Origin: Halorubrum sp. CSM-61
GTDB lineage: Archaea > Halobacteriota > Halobacteria > Halobacteriales > Haloferacaceae
Direction of reading: 5' to 3'
Assembly: GCF_003781945.1 (NCBI RefSeq)
Contig: NZ_RJJW01000004.1
Location: forward strand, 249,058 to 313,057
DNA: 64,000 nt
In this document: positions 43,246-52,329 of the stretch, in pieces
How the letters are laid out: each line of letters starts with the position of its first letter
Position numbering within the stretch: the first letter of the stretch is position 1
The notes under the pieces: generated by a model
The model's database searches: none
The model's input: only the letters and a program-made list of their open reading frames with translations
Told to the model about the DNA's origin: nothing
Translations under genes and position numbers: made by a program

Positions 43246-43782
43246 ATGTCCGATCAGCTCGAAACAGCGACGCTCGGCGGCGGGTGCTTCTGGTGCGTCG
43301 AGGCGGCGCTCGAACTGCTCGACGGCGTCGACTCGGTCACCTCCGGCTACGCCGGGGGCCACGCCAAGGACCCGACGTACAGACAGGTCTGCTCCGGGAA
43401 CACCGGCCACGCCGAGGTCGTGCAGGTGGCGTTCGACCCCGACGCGATCGCCTACGACGAAGTGCTGGAGGCGTTCTTCGAGATTCACGATCCGACCCAG
43501 CTCAACCGCCAGGGCCCGGACGTGGGGAGCCAGTACCGCTCGATCGTCCTCACCCACGACGAGGAACAGCGCGAGGTCGCCGAGGCGTACGTCGAGGCGC
43601 TCGACGAGGAGTACGACGACGACGTGGTGACCGGGATCGAGCCGCTGGAAACGTTCTACCGCGCCGAGGAGAAACACCAGGACTACTTCGCGAAGAACCC
43701 CGACGACGCCTACTGCACCTTCCACGCGAAACCGAAGATGGAGAAGGTGCGCGAGAAGTTCGAGGCGAACGTCGCGAAGTAG
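43246..43782 (+). CDS. msrA: peptide methionine sulfoxide reductase MsrA
   Basis: A 178-residue enzyme that reduces S-form methionine sulfoxide in proteins after oxidative stress. The active site GCFWC has nucleophile C14 and C17 after it. DEQHRDRY-like substrate residues appear as GPDVGSQYRS (about 92-101); the C-terminal half ends FHAKPKMEKVREKFEA. The gene is bracketed by two inverted copies of the structured repeat, whose TATA-bearing ends face it. It needs thioredoxin or a gamma-glutamylcysteine system for recycling. Confidence 0.93.
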   Translation: MSDQLETATLGGGCFWCVEAALELLDGVDSVTSGYAGGHAKDPTYRQVCSGNTGHAEVVQVAFDPDAIAYDEVLEAFFEIHDPTQLNRQGPDVGSQYRSIVLTHDEEQREVAEAYVEALDEEYDDDVVTGIEPLETFYRAEEKHQDYFAKNPDDAYCTFHAKPKMEKVREKFEANVAK

Positions 43783-43886
43783 GGGGTTTGCGATCTCAGG
43801 TCGTGCGGGTTTGAACGCTTGAACGATTGTTTATAAGCGATCGTCGGGAGTACGTCGGTGAAGCCCTCCAAAGCCCCAGCCGCTCA
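43783..43886. repeat. partial duplication of the repeat's 5' end
   Basis: A TTTATAAG (43830-43837) is followed by a 28-bp sequence (43856-43883) that occurs again, perfectly, at 43913-43940 inside copy C. So the TATA-like box plus the start of the element is duplicated ahead of the full copy. A similar repeat of the box lies in front of copy A (15200-15207). Confidence 0.8.
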
Positions 43887-44186
43887 TTTATAAGTCATCG
43901 ACACCAGACCGACGGTGAAGCCCTCCAAAGCCCCAGCCGCGAGGCGGGCGCACGCTCGCTGTGCGCTTCGGTCGCTCACTCCGTTCGCTCCCTGCAGTGC
44001 TTGCGTCGCCTGCGCCCGCCTCGCGGCTGCCCCTTTGAGTCCCACCCGACCGCAACCGCAGCCTCACGCCTCCCCAGCCTCGTCGACCACTCTCCGCTTC
44101 GCTCCGAGTGGTCGACTCCCTCGCGCGTGCTACTCGGCCGCAGGGCGGCCTCGCAGGCACGCGCCACCGCCTCTATCGTTTATAAG
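43887..44186 (+). repeat. structured repeat, copy C (plus-strand orientation)
   Basis: A full copy on the plus strand: TTTATAAG (43887-43894), then 18 bp, ggtgaag at 43914-43920, the stem arms 43934-43952 and 44011-44029 (perfect 19-bp pairing of CAGCCGCGAGGCGGGCGCA), CCCC/CCCC internal loops between the AAAG/CTTT pairs, and a hairpin-rich distal half (an 11-bp stem gtcgaccactc/gagtggtcgac at about 44083-44117). It ends with gcgccaccgc and TTTATAAG at 44179-44186. It is inverted relative to copy B. Confidence 0.87.
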
Positions 44187-44280
44187 TACACCCGATTACC
44201 ACCACCGGTCCCGAACCCGTTCGACCGGCAACCCTCCTCCGGAACGGTAGACCTTTGCCGTCCCCGATGCGAGCGGGCGT

Positions 44281-44685
44281 ATGGTCTCGCTGGGACTGGT
44301 GGTGGCGCGGTTCAACGACTCCGTCACGGAGCCGATGGCCGAGGCCGCCCGGGAGGCGGCCGCCGACCGCGACGCCGTCGTCGTCGACGAACTGAGCGTG
44401 CCGGGAGCGTACGACAGCCCGCTGGCGGCCGACCGGCTCGCGCGCCGCGACGACGTCGACGCAGTCGCGGTAGTCGGCGCCATCGTCACCGGCGACACCG
44501 ACCACGATCACGTGATCGCGAGCGCGACCGCCGACAAGCTCACGCAAGTGAGCCTCGACCGCGACACCCCCGTCACGTTCGGCGTGAGCGGCCCGGGGAT
44601 GTCCGGCGCGGAGGCGCGCGAGCGCATCGACAAGGGCGCGGACGCCGCCGAGGCCGCGATCGACCTCGCGGCGGAGCTCGACTGA
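44281..44685 (+). CDS. ribH: 6,7-dimethyl-8-ribityllumazine synthase
   Basis: A 134-residue enzyme of riboflavin synthesis that joins 3,4-dihydroxy-2-butanone 4-phosphate and 5-amino-6-ribitylaminouracil. MVSLGLVVARFN starts the conserved core; VPGAYDSPLAADRLA (about 40-55) and GAIVTGDTDHDHVIAS (about 71-86) match the ribityl and phosphate pockets, with the key histidine at position 82 or 84. The start at 44281 follows copy C by 95 bp; the aminotransferase 27 bp downstream is on the same strand. Confidence 0.92.
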   Translation: MVSLGLVVARFNDSVTEPMAEAAREAAADRDAVVVDELSVPGAYDSPLAADRLARRDDVDAVAVVGAIVTGDTDHDHVIASATADKLTQVSLDRDTPVTFGVSGPGMSGAEARERIDKGADAAEAAIDLAAELD

Positions 44686-44712
44686 CCGGCACCCACGATC
44701 TACCACACCACA

Positions 44713-45867
44713 ATGAGCGACGCATACGACTTCTCAGAGCGGATCGGACGCGTAGCACCCAGCGCCACGCTGGCGATATCGAACCTGGCGGCGGAGAAGG
44801 AGGCCGAAGGGGCGGACATCGTCGACCTCTCGGTCGGCGAGCCCGACTTCGACACGCCGGAGAACGTCGTCGAGGCGGGGAAAGACGCCCTCGACGCCGG
44901 CCACACCGGGTACACCTCCTCGAACGGGATCCCGAAGCTCAAGGAGGCGATCGCGGCGAAGCTCCGCGACGACGGGATCGACGCCGACGTCGACGAGGTC
45001 GTCGTCACCCCCGGCGGCAAGCAGGCGCTGTACGAGACGTTCCAGACGCTGATCGACGACGGGGACGAGGTCGTCCTCTTGGATCCGGCGTGGGTCTCCT
45101 ACGAGGCGATGGCGAAGCTCGCCGGCGCCGACCTCTCGCGGGTCGATCTGGCCCCGCACGGCTTCCAGCTGGAGCCCGCCCTCGACGCGCTCGCGGAGAC
45201 GGTCTCGGACGACACCGAGCTGCTCGTCGTCAACTCCCCGTCGAACCCCACGGGCGCCGTCTTCTCGGAGACCGCCTTGGAGGGCGTCCGCGACCTCGCG
45301 GTCGAACACGACGTCGCCGTGATCTCCGACGAGATCTACGAGCAGATCACCTACGACGCCGAGCACGTCTCGCTGGCGAGCCTCGACGGGATGGCGGACC
45401 GGACGGTCACGATCAACGGCTTCTCGAAGGCGTACTCGATGACCGGCTGGCGGCTCGGTTACCTCCACGCGACCGAGGAGTTCGTCGGACAGGCCGGTAA
45501 GCTCCACTCCCACTCGGTCTCCTGCGCGGTCAACTTCGTCCAGCGCGCGGGCGTCGAGGCGCTGGAGAACACCGACGAGTCGGTCTCGGAGATGCGCGAC
45601 GCGTTCCGCGACCGGCGCGACCTCCTCGTCGACCTGTTCGACGAGCACGGCGTCGACGTCGACGTGGGCGACGGCGCCTTCTACATGATGATCCCCGTCG
45701 ACGAGGACGACCAGGCGTGGTGCGAGGCCGCCATCGAGGAGGCGTCCGTCGCCTGCGTCCCCGGCAGCGCGTTCAATGCTCCGGGCCACGCGCGGATCTC
45801 CTACGCCGCGAGCGAGAAGCGCCTCCGCGAGGCGGTCGACCGGCTCGTCTCGAACGACCTGCTGTAA
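44713..45867 (+). CDS. class I/II aminotransferase (aspartate aminotransferase type)
   Basis: A 384-residue PLP enzyme. The PLP lysine is K239 in NGFSKAYSMTGWR; NSPSNPTGAVF (near 174-184) is the cofactor-binding turn; the opening VGEPDFDTPENV (about 41-52) matches the aspartate type. It moves an amino group between aspartate or an aromatic or alanine-type amino acid and 2-oxoglutarate. Some relatives serve in aromatic or branched amino acid metabolism, so the substrate is not certain. It follows ribH with a 27-bp gap and may share its transcript. Confidence 0.9.
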   Translation: MSDAYDFSERIGRVAPSATLAISNLAAEKEAEGADIVDLSVGEPDFDTPENVVEAGKDALDAGHTGYTSSNGIPKLKEAIAAKLRDDGIDADVDEVVVTPGGKQALYETFQTLIDDGDEVVLLDPAWVSYEAMAKLAGADLSRVDLAPHGFQLEPALDALAETVSDDTELLVVNSPSNPTGAVFSETALEGVRDLAVEHDVAVISDEIYEQITYDAEHVSLASLDGMADRTVTINGFSKAYSMTGWRLGYLHATEEFVGQAGKLHSHSVSCAVNFVQRAGVEALENTDESVSEMRDAFRDRRDLLVDLFDEHGVDVDVGDGAFYMMIPVDEDDQAWCEAAIEEASVACVPGSAFNAPGHARISYAASEKRLREAVDRLVSNDLL

Positions 45868-45974
45868 AGCGGGACGCCACCGATCGGCACCCGTTCGGCG
45901 CCCGCATCGGCCGATATCGCACCTCTGCGGTGTATTTTTACCGTTGCCTCCCGAAATTTCAGTTCGGTGTTACG

Positions 45975-46484
45975 ATGTACGATCAGATACTGTATCCGAC
46001 GGACGGGAGCGACGGGTCGAAAGCCGCGGCGGAACACGTTCGCGAACTCGCGTCGGCGTTCGACGCGACGGTTCACGTGCTGTGCGTCGTCGACTCGCGG
46101 CACGTCGAGATCGGCACGGGCGGCGGGTTCCTCGCCGAGGACGGCTCGGCGCTGAGCGAGGACCCGATGGAGGAGGCGAGAGCGGGCACGGTCGGCGGGT
46201 ACGACGACGCCAACGACCGGCGGGACGCGATGGTGGAGCACGGCGAGACGCTCGTCGAGGAGGCGAGCGCGTCGGTCGGCGACGTCGAAACGACGACCGC
46301 CGTCGAGTCGGGTACTCCCCACGAGACCATCCTCGAATACGCCGACGAGAACGACGTCGGCCTCGTCGTGATGGGGACCCGCGGCCGGACCGGCGTCGAG
46401 CGGTACCTGCTCGGCAGCGTCACGGAGAAGGTCGTCCGGCTGTCGGACGTGCCGGTGGTGACGGTTCGGGCCGGCGAGGAGTGA
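45975..46484 (+). CDS. universal stress protein UspA
   Basis: A 169-residue USP domain. It opens MYDQILYPTDGS with the first beta strand and the ATP-binding D10, and the ATP motif GTRGRTGVERYLLGS is at about 135-149. An insertion of about 25 residues (GTGGGFLAEDGSALSEDP) lies near the middle. USP proteins bind nucleotide and respond to stress; the partner is unknown. A TATA-like gtatttttacc (45931-45941) sits about 35 bp upstream of the ATG. Confidence 0.9.
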   Translation: MYDQILYPTDGSDGSKAAAEHVRELASAFDATVHVLCVVDSRHVEIGTGGGFLAEDGSALSEDPMEEARAGTVGGYDDANDRRDAMVEHGETLVEEASASVGDVETTTAVESGTPHETILEYADENDVGLVVMGTRGRTGVERYLLGSVTEKVVRLSDVPVVTVRAGEE

Positions 46485-46563
46485 CGCCGCCGCTTTTCGC
46501 AGGTCGACGCCGTCCGATGCGACGTTCCGAAACCCTTACTCCCGGAGCGCGACACCTCGACGT

Positions 46564-46914
46564 ATGAGCGATACGTCCGAGTCGACGGGCGACGCGGGTG
46601 CGGATGAGGGGGGCGACGCCGACGCGCCCGCCGATTCCGACGCCGCCGCCGTCGACGCCGAGGAGGTTCGTCACGTCGCCGACCTGGCCCGGGTGCGCCT
46701 CGCCGACGACGAGGTCGAGACGTTCGCCGCCCAGTTCGGCGACATCTTGGAGTACTTCGAGGCGCTCGACGAGGTGCCCGAGACGGATCGGGAAGAGGAG
46801 CTCGTCAACGTGATGCGTCCCGATGAAGTCGAGGAGGGGCTCTCACAGGAGGAGGCGCTGTCGAACGCCGAGGAGACGGAGGACGGCTACTTCGTCGGAC
46901 CGAAGGTGTCGTGA
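46564..46914 (+). CDS. gatC: Asp/Glu-tRNA amidotransferase subunit C
   Basis: A 116-residue small subunit that stabilises GatA and GatB in the transamidation of misacylated Asn- and Gln-tRNA. A long acidic N-terminal extension (1-38) precedes the conserved core [17 protein letters not shown] and the [12 protein letters not shown] region. The stop overlaps the gatA start by a TGATG, so translation is coupled. No gatB lies in the window. Confidence 0.9.
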   Translation: MSDTSESTGDAGADEGGDADAPADSDAAAVDAEEVRHVADLARVRLADDEVETFAAQFGDILEYFEALDEVPETDREEELVNVMRPDEVEEGLSQEEALSNAEETEDGYFVGPKVS

Positions 46915-48230
46915 TGGCGGTCGACCACAACGCCTTCATCACGGAGGAGACGATCGAGGGCGACGCCGAGGGCGGGGACGCCGACGGCCCCCTCGCGGGA
47001 ACCGCGGTCGCCGTCAAGGACAACATCTCCACCGAGGGGATCCGGACGACCTGCGGCTCCGAGATGCTCGCCGACTACGTCCCGCCGTACTCCGCGACGG
47101 TCGTCGACCGCCTGCTCGACGCGGGCGCGACGATCGTCGGCAAGACGAACATGGACGAGTTCGGGATGGGGACGACCACGGAGACCTCCGCGTTCGGCCC
47201 CACGAAGAACCCGGTCGACCCGGAGCGAGTGCCCGGCGGCTCCTCCGGCGGGTCGGCGGCGGCGGTCGCCGCGGGCGAGGCCGACGTCGCGCTCGGCTCC
47301 GACACGGGCGGCTCGGTGCGGTGTCCGGCCGCGTTCTGCGGCGTCGTCGGGATCAAGCCGACCTACGGGCTCGTCTCGCGGTACGGACTGATCGCGTACG
47401 CGAACTCGCTCGAGCAGATCGGGCCGATCGCGGGCACCGTCGAGGAGGCGGCCGCCGCGCTCGACGCGATCGCGGGCCCGGACCCGCGCGACGGGACCAC
47501 CCGCGACCCGAGCGAGGTCGAGGGCGCGGACCCCGACGCGAGCTACGCCGCGGCCGCCGACGGCGACGTCGACGGACTCACGATCGGAATTCCCACCGAG
47601 CTGTTCGAGGGCGCCGACGAGCGCGTCGTAGAGACGGTCGAGGCCGCGATCGCGGACCTCGAAGATCAGGGCGCGGAGACGGCCGAGATCTCCCTCCCCT
47701 CGGTCGAGCACGCGGTACAGGCCTACTACGTCATCGCGATGGCGGAGGCCTCCTCGAACCTCGCGCGCTTCGACGGCGTGCGGTACGGGAACCGCGCCGA
47801 GTCGGACGGCAACTGGAACGAGTCGTTCGCCGAGACGCGCGAGGAGGGCTTCGGCGCGGAGGTCAAGCGTCGGATCCTGCTCGGCACGTACGCGCTCTCG
47901 GCGGGCTACCACGACGAGTACTACGAGAAGGCCCAAGACGCCCGCGCGTGGGTCCGACGGGACTTCGAGGAGGCGTTCGCGGACGTGGACGTGATCGCGT
48001 CGCCGACGATGCCGGTGCTCCCCTTCGAGCTCGGCGAGAGCCTCGACGACCCGCTCCGGATGTACCTCGCGGACGCGAACACGACGCCGGCGAACCTCGC
48101 GAACCTCCCCGCGATCTCGGTCCCTGCGGGCGAGGCGGACGGGCTCCCGGTCGGCCTCCAGCTGGTCGGCCCGAAGTTCGACGAGGAGACCGTGATCCGC
48201 GCCGCGAGCGCGGTCGAGGACGCCAGCTGA
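46914..48230 (+). CDS. gatA: Asp/Glu-tRNA amidotransferase subunit A
   Basis: A 438-residue amidase-family subunit that releases ammonia from glutamine. Triad residues fit K35 (VAVKDNIS), S110 in GGSSGGS and S134 in TGGSVRCPA. It then passes the ammonia to GatB. The ATG at 46914 (with TGATG overlap) is chosen over the GTG three bases upstream. Its length is shorter than bacterial GatA (about 485), mainly by loops, as usual in haloarchaea. Confidence 0.94.
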   Translation: MAVDHNAFITEETIEGDAEGGDADGPLAGTAVAVKDNISTEGIRTTCGSEMLADYVPPYSATVVDRLLDAGATIVGKTNMDEFGMGTTTETSAFGPTKNPVDPERVPGGSSGGSAAAVAAGEADVALGSDTGGSVRCPAAFCGVVGIKPTYGLVSRYGLIAYANSLEQIGPIAGTVEEAAAALDAIAGPDPRDGTTRDPSEVEGADPDASYAAAADGDVDGLTIGIPTELFEGADERVVETVEAAIADLEDQGAETAEISLPSVEHAVQAYYVIAMAEASSNLARFDGVRYGNRAESDGNWNESFAETREEGFGAEVKRRILLGTYALSAGYHDEYYEKAQDARAWVRRDFEEAFADVDVIASPTMPVLPFELGESLDDPLRMYLADANTTPANLANLPAISVPAGEADGLPVGLQLVGPKFDEETVIRAASAVEDAS

Positions 48231-48320
48231 AGGTCGCTGCCGGCGGCTCTTAATCCGCGTGAAACCGCGTTGAGCGTCTCGGTCGGTTATGTCCCTCCCG
48301 CCCCTCGCTCCGGGCGCACC

Positions 48321-49019
48321 ATGACCGAAACCGAATCGACGACGGACGCGTTCGATCGGGACGCCGTTCGCTCCGCCAGTCGCATCGCCGTCGGGGCGCT
48401 CGCGCTGGTGGGCGTGTTGTACCTGTTCACGCTGCTGCCGGGCGTCGACCGCTTGGTCCCGCTGACGCCGGTCACCTTCGCCGCGGTCGCCAGCGCCGTG
48501 GTGACGGTCGCGGTCGTCGCCCTCCTCCTGTTCGCCGCGCCGAAGGTCGCCGCGCTGACGCGCGCCGCCCTCCACCGGACCGACGCCGGAAACCGCGTCG
48601 AGCGCATCGCCGAGAACGGGGCCGCGTTGGCCTACTGGCTCGTCGTGCTCGCGGCCGTGCTGGTCGCGCACCGCGGGCTCGCCGGCGCGGTCGTCCCCCT
48701 CCTCGACGGGTTCGAGTGGACGTACGACGCCGCGTTCCTGCTCGCGTCGCTCGTCCCGCTCGCCTTCGTCGTCGCGCGGCTGACCGTGACCGTCGACCCG
48801 CTCTCGGAGCTCGTCGCGGACCGGGTTTCGGGGGCGAAACCGGACCCCGATTCGGCGGCCGCCGCCGGGGAGGCCGACGAGTCCGCGGCCGAGTCCACCG
48901 AGATCGACGCGGCCGATTCGCAGGGCCACTCGATCGAGGAGCGGTGGGGCGTCGACGACGAGTTCGGGGACGCGTCGGAGACGGCCGACGCCTCGGACGA
49001 CGAGTCGACGAACTCCTAA
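48321..49019 (+). CDS. four-helix membrane protein, unknown function
   Basis: A 232-residue protein with four transmembrane segments at about 22-42, 52-74, 98-118 and 136-156 and an acidic C-terminal tail of 75 residues. The start (ATG 48321) follows the acidic MTETESTTDAFD. It shares no obvious family with transporters. Its position between gatA and a regulator-like gene does not tell its role. Confidence 0.6.
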   Translation: MTETESTTDAFDRDAVRSASRIAVGALALVGVLYLFTLLPGVDRLVPLTPVTFAAVASAVVTVAVVALLLFAAPKVAALTRAALHRTDAGNRVERIAENGAALAYWLVVLAAVLVAHRGLAGAVVPLLDGFEWTYDAAFLLASLVPLAFVVARLTVTVDPLSELVADRVSGAKPDPDSAAAAGEADESAAESTEIDAADSQGHSIEERWGVDDEFGDASETADASDDESTNS

Positions 49020-49125
49020 CGCGGACCGGGAGATCGACCGGACAGATCGATCGGGTCGAACGACTGGTCCCTCGTCTCGGACAGCGATCCGGAACGTCCA
49101 TACCTGCCCCGGTGAACGGGGACGT

Positions 49126-49632
49126 ATGACGCTGACCGACGAGGAGCGGAGCCGGCTCGCCGACATCGTCCGCCTCCAGCCGACGAAGAACGGCGAGCTG
49201 CAGGACGCGTGGGGGCTCGACAGCGGCAGCGAGGTCCACCAGTACCTCGAGAACCACCTCAAGGAGTACTACTACCGCGACGACGACAGCCTGATCCGGT
49301 CGACCGCCGAGGCGAACGACCTCGTCGACGTCGAGCCCGGGATCGAGGCCGACGCCGTCGCCAAGGGCGGCGCGCCGGAGACGATCCGCGTCCCCGAGCT
49401 GGAGGCCCGGGTGTTCGAGGTCGTGGCGGGCCCCGACGAGCGGTCGCAGTCGGTCGTGGCCGTGCTCAACGCGGTCCGCGAGGCGTTCGACCTCGATCCC
49501 GACGTCGACGAGGTGCGGCGCGCCCTCCGGAGCCTCGAACGGAAGAACGTCGTCGAGGTCGTCTACCGGACCGTGCCGACGTTCAAGCTGGCCGTCGAGC
49601 GCGACGAGATCACCGTCGAGATCGCGGAGTAA
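49126..49632 (+). CDS. DUF5797-like winged-helix protein
   Basis: A 168-residue protein. MTLTDEERSRLADIVRLQPT and an EVHQYLENHLKEYYYRDDDS segment (about 35-54) recall a haloarchaeal family (DUF5797), with an N-terminal winged-helix-like start. The C-terminal half contains further helix-strand units (VRRALRSLERKNVVEVVYR) that resemble a second wing. It could be a DNA-binding regulator, but no target is known. Confidence 0.65.
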   Translation: MTLTDEERSRLADIVRLQPTKNGELQDAWGLDSGSEVHQYLENHLKEYYYRDDDSLIRSTAEANDLVDVEPGIEADAVAKGGAPETIRVPELEARVFEVVAGPDERSQSVVAVLNAVREAFDLDPDVDEVRRALRSLERKNVVEVVYRTVPTFKLAVERDEITVEIAE

Positions 49633-49675
49633 CTGCTTGTCTGCTCGCCGACGGCGAGAGCGTTCCGCAACATCA

Positions 49676-49685
49676 CCTTATAAGC
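49676..49685 (+). promoter_or_regulatory. TATA box of coaBC
   Basis: ccttataagc at 49676-49685 lies about 26 bp upstream of the coaBC ATG at 49711, the correct spacing for leaderless transcription in haloarchaea. Confidence 0.6.
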
Positions 49686-49710
49686 CGCCGGGGCCGGAAC
49701 CCTCTCGGTA

Positions 49711-50880
49711 ATGCTACAGGGGGTCAACGTCGCGCTCGGCGTCTCGGGGAGCATCGCGGCGGTGAAGGTCGTCGAACTCGCCCACGAGCTGCGTCGCCAC
49801 GGCGCGAGCGTCCGCGCCGTCATGTCCCCGGCGGCGACGAACATCGTCCACCCGTGGGCGGTCGACTTCGCGACCGACGAACCCGTCGTCACCGAGATCA
49901 CCGGGAGCGTCGAACACGTCGAGCTGTGCGGGCGGGACGGCTGGGCCGACGTGCTCCTTTTAGCGCCGGCGACCGCGAACACCGCGGGGAAGGTCGCGGC
50001 CGCGATCGACGACACCCCGGTCACGACCTGCGCGACGACCGCGCTCGGCGCGGACGTGCCGGTCGTGATGGCGCCGGCGATGCACGAGCCGATGTACGAC
50101 CACCCGGGCGTACTGGAGGCGCTCGATCGGCTGGAGGCGTGGGGCGTTCGGTTCGCCGACCCCCGGATCGAGGAGGGGAAGGCGAAGATCGCCGCGGAGG
50201 AGGACGTCGTGACGCAGGTCGCTCGGGCGACGACGCCGCAGTCGCTCGCGGGGACCCACGTCGTGGTCACCGCGGGCGCGACGAAAGAGCGGATCGACCC
50301 GATCCGAATCTTGACGAACCGGGCGTCGGGCAAGACCGGCCGGGCGGTCGCCCGGGCGCTGTACGTCCGGGGCGCGACCGTGACGCTGGTGCAGGACGGC
50401 CCGGAGGTCCCCTACGCCGACGTGGTCGCGGTCGAGACCGCGGCGGAGATGATGGCGGCGTGTCGCCGGACCGCGGCCACCGCGGACGCGCTGGTCTCCG
50501 CGGCGGCCATCTCCGATTTCACCGCCGACGCGGTCGACGAGAAGATCCGGTCGGGGTCGCCGCTGTCGGTCGAGCTGGAGCCGACGCCGAAGCTGATCGA
50601 CTCGGTGCGCGAGGCGTACCCGGACCTCCCGATCGTCGGGTTCAAGGCCGAGACCTCCGGCGACGACGACGCGATGGTCGCGGAGGCCGAGCGGATCCGC
50701 GACCGGGTCGGGCTCGCGTTCGTCGTCGCCAACGACGCGAGCGTGATGGGCGGCGACGAGACCCGCGTCCTCCTCGTCGGCGAGGCGGGGACCGAACCGG
50801 AGGAGGCCGTCGGCTCGAAGGACGCGGTCGCGGGGCGGATCGCCGACCGGCTGGCCGCGGAGATCGGGCGGTCGGCGTAG
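49711..50880 (+). CDS. coaBC: bifunctional phosphopantothenoylcysteine decarboxylase/synthetase
   Basis: A 389-residue fusion that makes 4'-phosphopantetheine for CoA. The N-terminal CoaC part (1-180) is a flavoprotein with ALGVSGSIAAVKVVEL and the PAMHEPMYDHP substrate loop; the C-terminal CoaB part (about 185-389) has HVVVTAGATKERIDPIR and NRASGKTGRAVARAL for CTP/ATP binding and a conserved KAETSG near 313. The order is the same as the bacterial enzyme, but its synthetase prefers ATP in some archaea. Confidence 0.93.
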   Translation: MLQGVNVALGVSGSIAAVKVVELAHELRRHGASVRAVMSPAATNIVHPWAVDFATDEPVVTEITGSVEHVELCGRDGWADVLLLAPATANTAGKVAAAIDDTPVTTCATTALGADVPVVMAPAMHEPMYDHPGVLEALDRLEAWGVRFADPRIEEGKAKIAAEEDVVTQVARATTPQSLAGTHVVVTAGATKERIDPIRILTNRASGKTGRAVARALYVRGATVTLVQDGPEVPYADVVAVETAAEMMAACRRTAATADALVSAAAISDFTADAVDEKIRSGSPLSVELEPTPKLIDSVREAYPDLPIVGFKAETSGDDDAMVAEAERIRDRVGLAFVVANDASVMGGDETRVLLVGEAGTEPEEAVGSKDAVAGRIADRLAAEIGRSA

Positions 50881-51023
50881 CGACCGAGCCGGTCCGCGGC
50901 GACGGCCCCTTTCCCCCTCGTTCACCTCGAAACCGTCGCGGATACAAACTGTTTTGAGGCGGTAGAGAAAGGATCGGGACAGAGATACACATGTGCATAG
51001 AGACGGCGAAACTCGGCCCCGTC

Positions 51024-51030
51024 GGAGGTG
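51024..51030 (+). promoter_or_regulatory. Shine-Dalgarno site before mnhE
   Basis: ggaggtg, with six bases to the GTG start at 51037, is complementary to the anti-SD of archaeal 16S rRNA. It supports the GTG start and implies a leader for the whole Mrp operon transcript. Confidence 0.6.
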
Positions 51031-51036
51031 TGGTAG

Positions 51037-52329
51037 GTGGCTGACACCGACGCCGGTAGCGACACCGCCGACGGCGAGCCCACCGGTGACGAGACCGACG
51101 ACGCCGGTCCCGGCGACCCGTCCGGCCTCGGCGACGGCCCGGGACGGGAGTCGCCGTCCGCTCCGACCGGCGGGCTCGTCGTGCCCGTCGAACCGACGCC
51201 GACCCTCCGCCAGACGGTCGCGTACGCGATCGAGGCGGCGGTCGAGGACGGGTTCTCGACGGTCCACCTCGTGGAGATCGCGTCGTGGCGCGACGGCGAC
51301 CCCGGCGCCGAGGACCGCGCGGCGTCGGCGGAACGCGTGCTCGAACGCGCCGAGGCGTGGGCGGACTCCGACTTGGACGACCTCGACGGGGAGCGTCCGC
51401 CGGTGACGGTCACCACGGAGCTGATCGGCGGCGACGAGTACCTGTTCGGACCGGACGACTACGTCCGGGTGCTCGCCGCCTACGCGGCGGAACACGGGGC
51501 CGACGCGGTGCTGCTCGATCCGGAGTACAGCCCCGTCGGTAACACCACCCTGCTCCAGCCGCTGGAGTTCGCGCTGTCGAACACCTCGCTGGCCGTCGAG
51601 ACGGCGCCGGTGACGCGCCCGACCCGGCGCGAGCGGCTCCGAAGCGAGGCGACCGGGAAGCGGTCCGTCGCGATGTTCGGCTTCTCGCTGGCCTTCTACC
51701 TGATCCTGGGCGACCCCTTCTACTGGTTCGACTGGGTGACCGGGATCGCGACCGCGGCGATCGTCTCGATCACCCTCTCGCGGGTCAGCATCGACGTCGA
51801 GCCCGCGATTCCGCGAACGCCGATGCGGGTGGTCCGCGGGATCATCTACGTCCCCGTCCTCCTCTTCGAGATCGTCAAGGCGAACGTGGAGGTCGCGCGG
51901 GTGATACTGGACCCGCGGCTCCCGATCGAGCCGACGATGAACCGGATGCGCGTGATCGTCGGCAGCGGGCTCCCGCTGATGACGCTCGCGAACTCGATCA
52001 CGCTGACGCCGGGAACGCTGACGGTCCGCGCCCGCGACAGCGACCTGTACGTCCACTCGCTCATCCCGTCGGCCCGCGACGGGCTCTTCGACGGCTCTCT
52101 GGAGCGATGGACGCGGTTCGTCTACTACGGGCGGGCGTCCGCGCGGCTCCCGACGCCGCGCGAGCGCGACGACTGCGCGATCTTGCAGGGTCCCGACGCG
52201 ACCGAGGAGCTGCCGATCGCCGCCGCCGACGGCGGCGTCGAGGGATCCGTAGGAGACGGCGACTCGCAGGCCGACCCCGGCGAGGAAGACCGCGAGGACC
52301 GCGAACCGACCGAGGTGACCGACGGATGA
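51037..52329 (+). CDS. mnhE: Mrp antiporter subunit E with N-terminal USP-like domain
   Basis: A 430-residue fusion. Residues 1-45 are an acidic tail; 46-185 look like a universal stress protein fold (GGLVVPVEPTPTLRQTVAYAI; EHGADAVLLDPEY). The MnhE membrane unit follows at about 200-345 with SVAMFGFSLAFYLILGDPFYW, and the end is an acidic tail. MnhE is a small Mrp subunit that helps assembly. It starts with GTG at 51037, and a strong Shine-Dalgarno ggaggtg (51024-51030) lies seven bases before, unusual beside the leaderless genes of the window. Confidence 0.9.
   Translation: MADTDAGSDTADGEPTGDETDDAGPGDPSGLGDGPGRESPSAPTGGLVVPVEPTPTLRQTVAYAIEAAVEDGFSTVHLVEIASWRDGDPGAEDRAASAERVLERAEAWADSDLDDLDGERPPVTVTTELIGGDEYLFGPDDYVRVLAAYAAEHGADAVLLDPEYSPVGNTTLLQPLEFALSNTSLAVETAPVTRPTRRERLRSEATGKRSVAMFGFSLAFYLILGDPFYWFDWVTGIATAAIVSITLSRVSIDVEPAIPRTPMRVVRGIIYVPVLLFEIVKANVEVARVILDPRLPIEPTMNRMRVIVGSGLPLMTLANSITLTPGTLTVRARDSDLYVHSLIPSARDGLFDGSLERWTRFVYYGRASARLPTPRERDDCAILQGPDATEELPIAAADGGVEGSVGDGDSQADPGEEDREDREPTEVTDG

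Noticed and set aside
43827-45500. 557-codon plus-strand frame through repeat C, ribH and the aminotransferase
   Set aside because: It runs out of frame over two well-identified enzymes and consists of Arg/Gly-rich nonsense. It is a GC-rich shadow.
46887-49262. 791-codon minus-strand open frame
   Set aside because: Antisense to gatA and the membrane protein gene at 48321, both with strong support.
49960-52056. 698-codon minus-strand open frame
   Set aside because: Antisense to coaBC and mnhE. No motif is visible.
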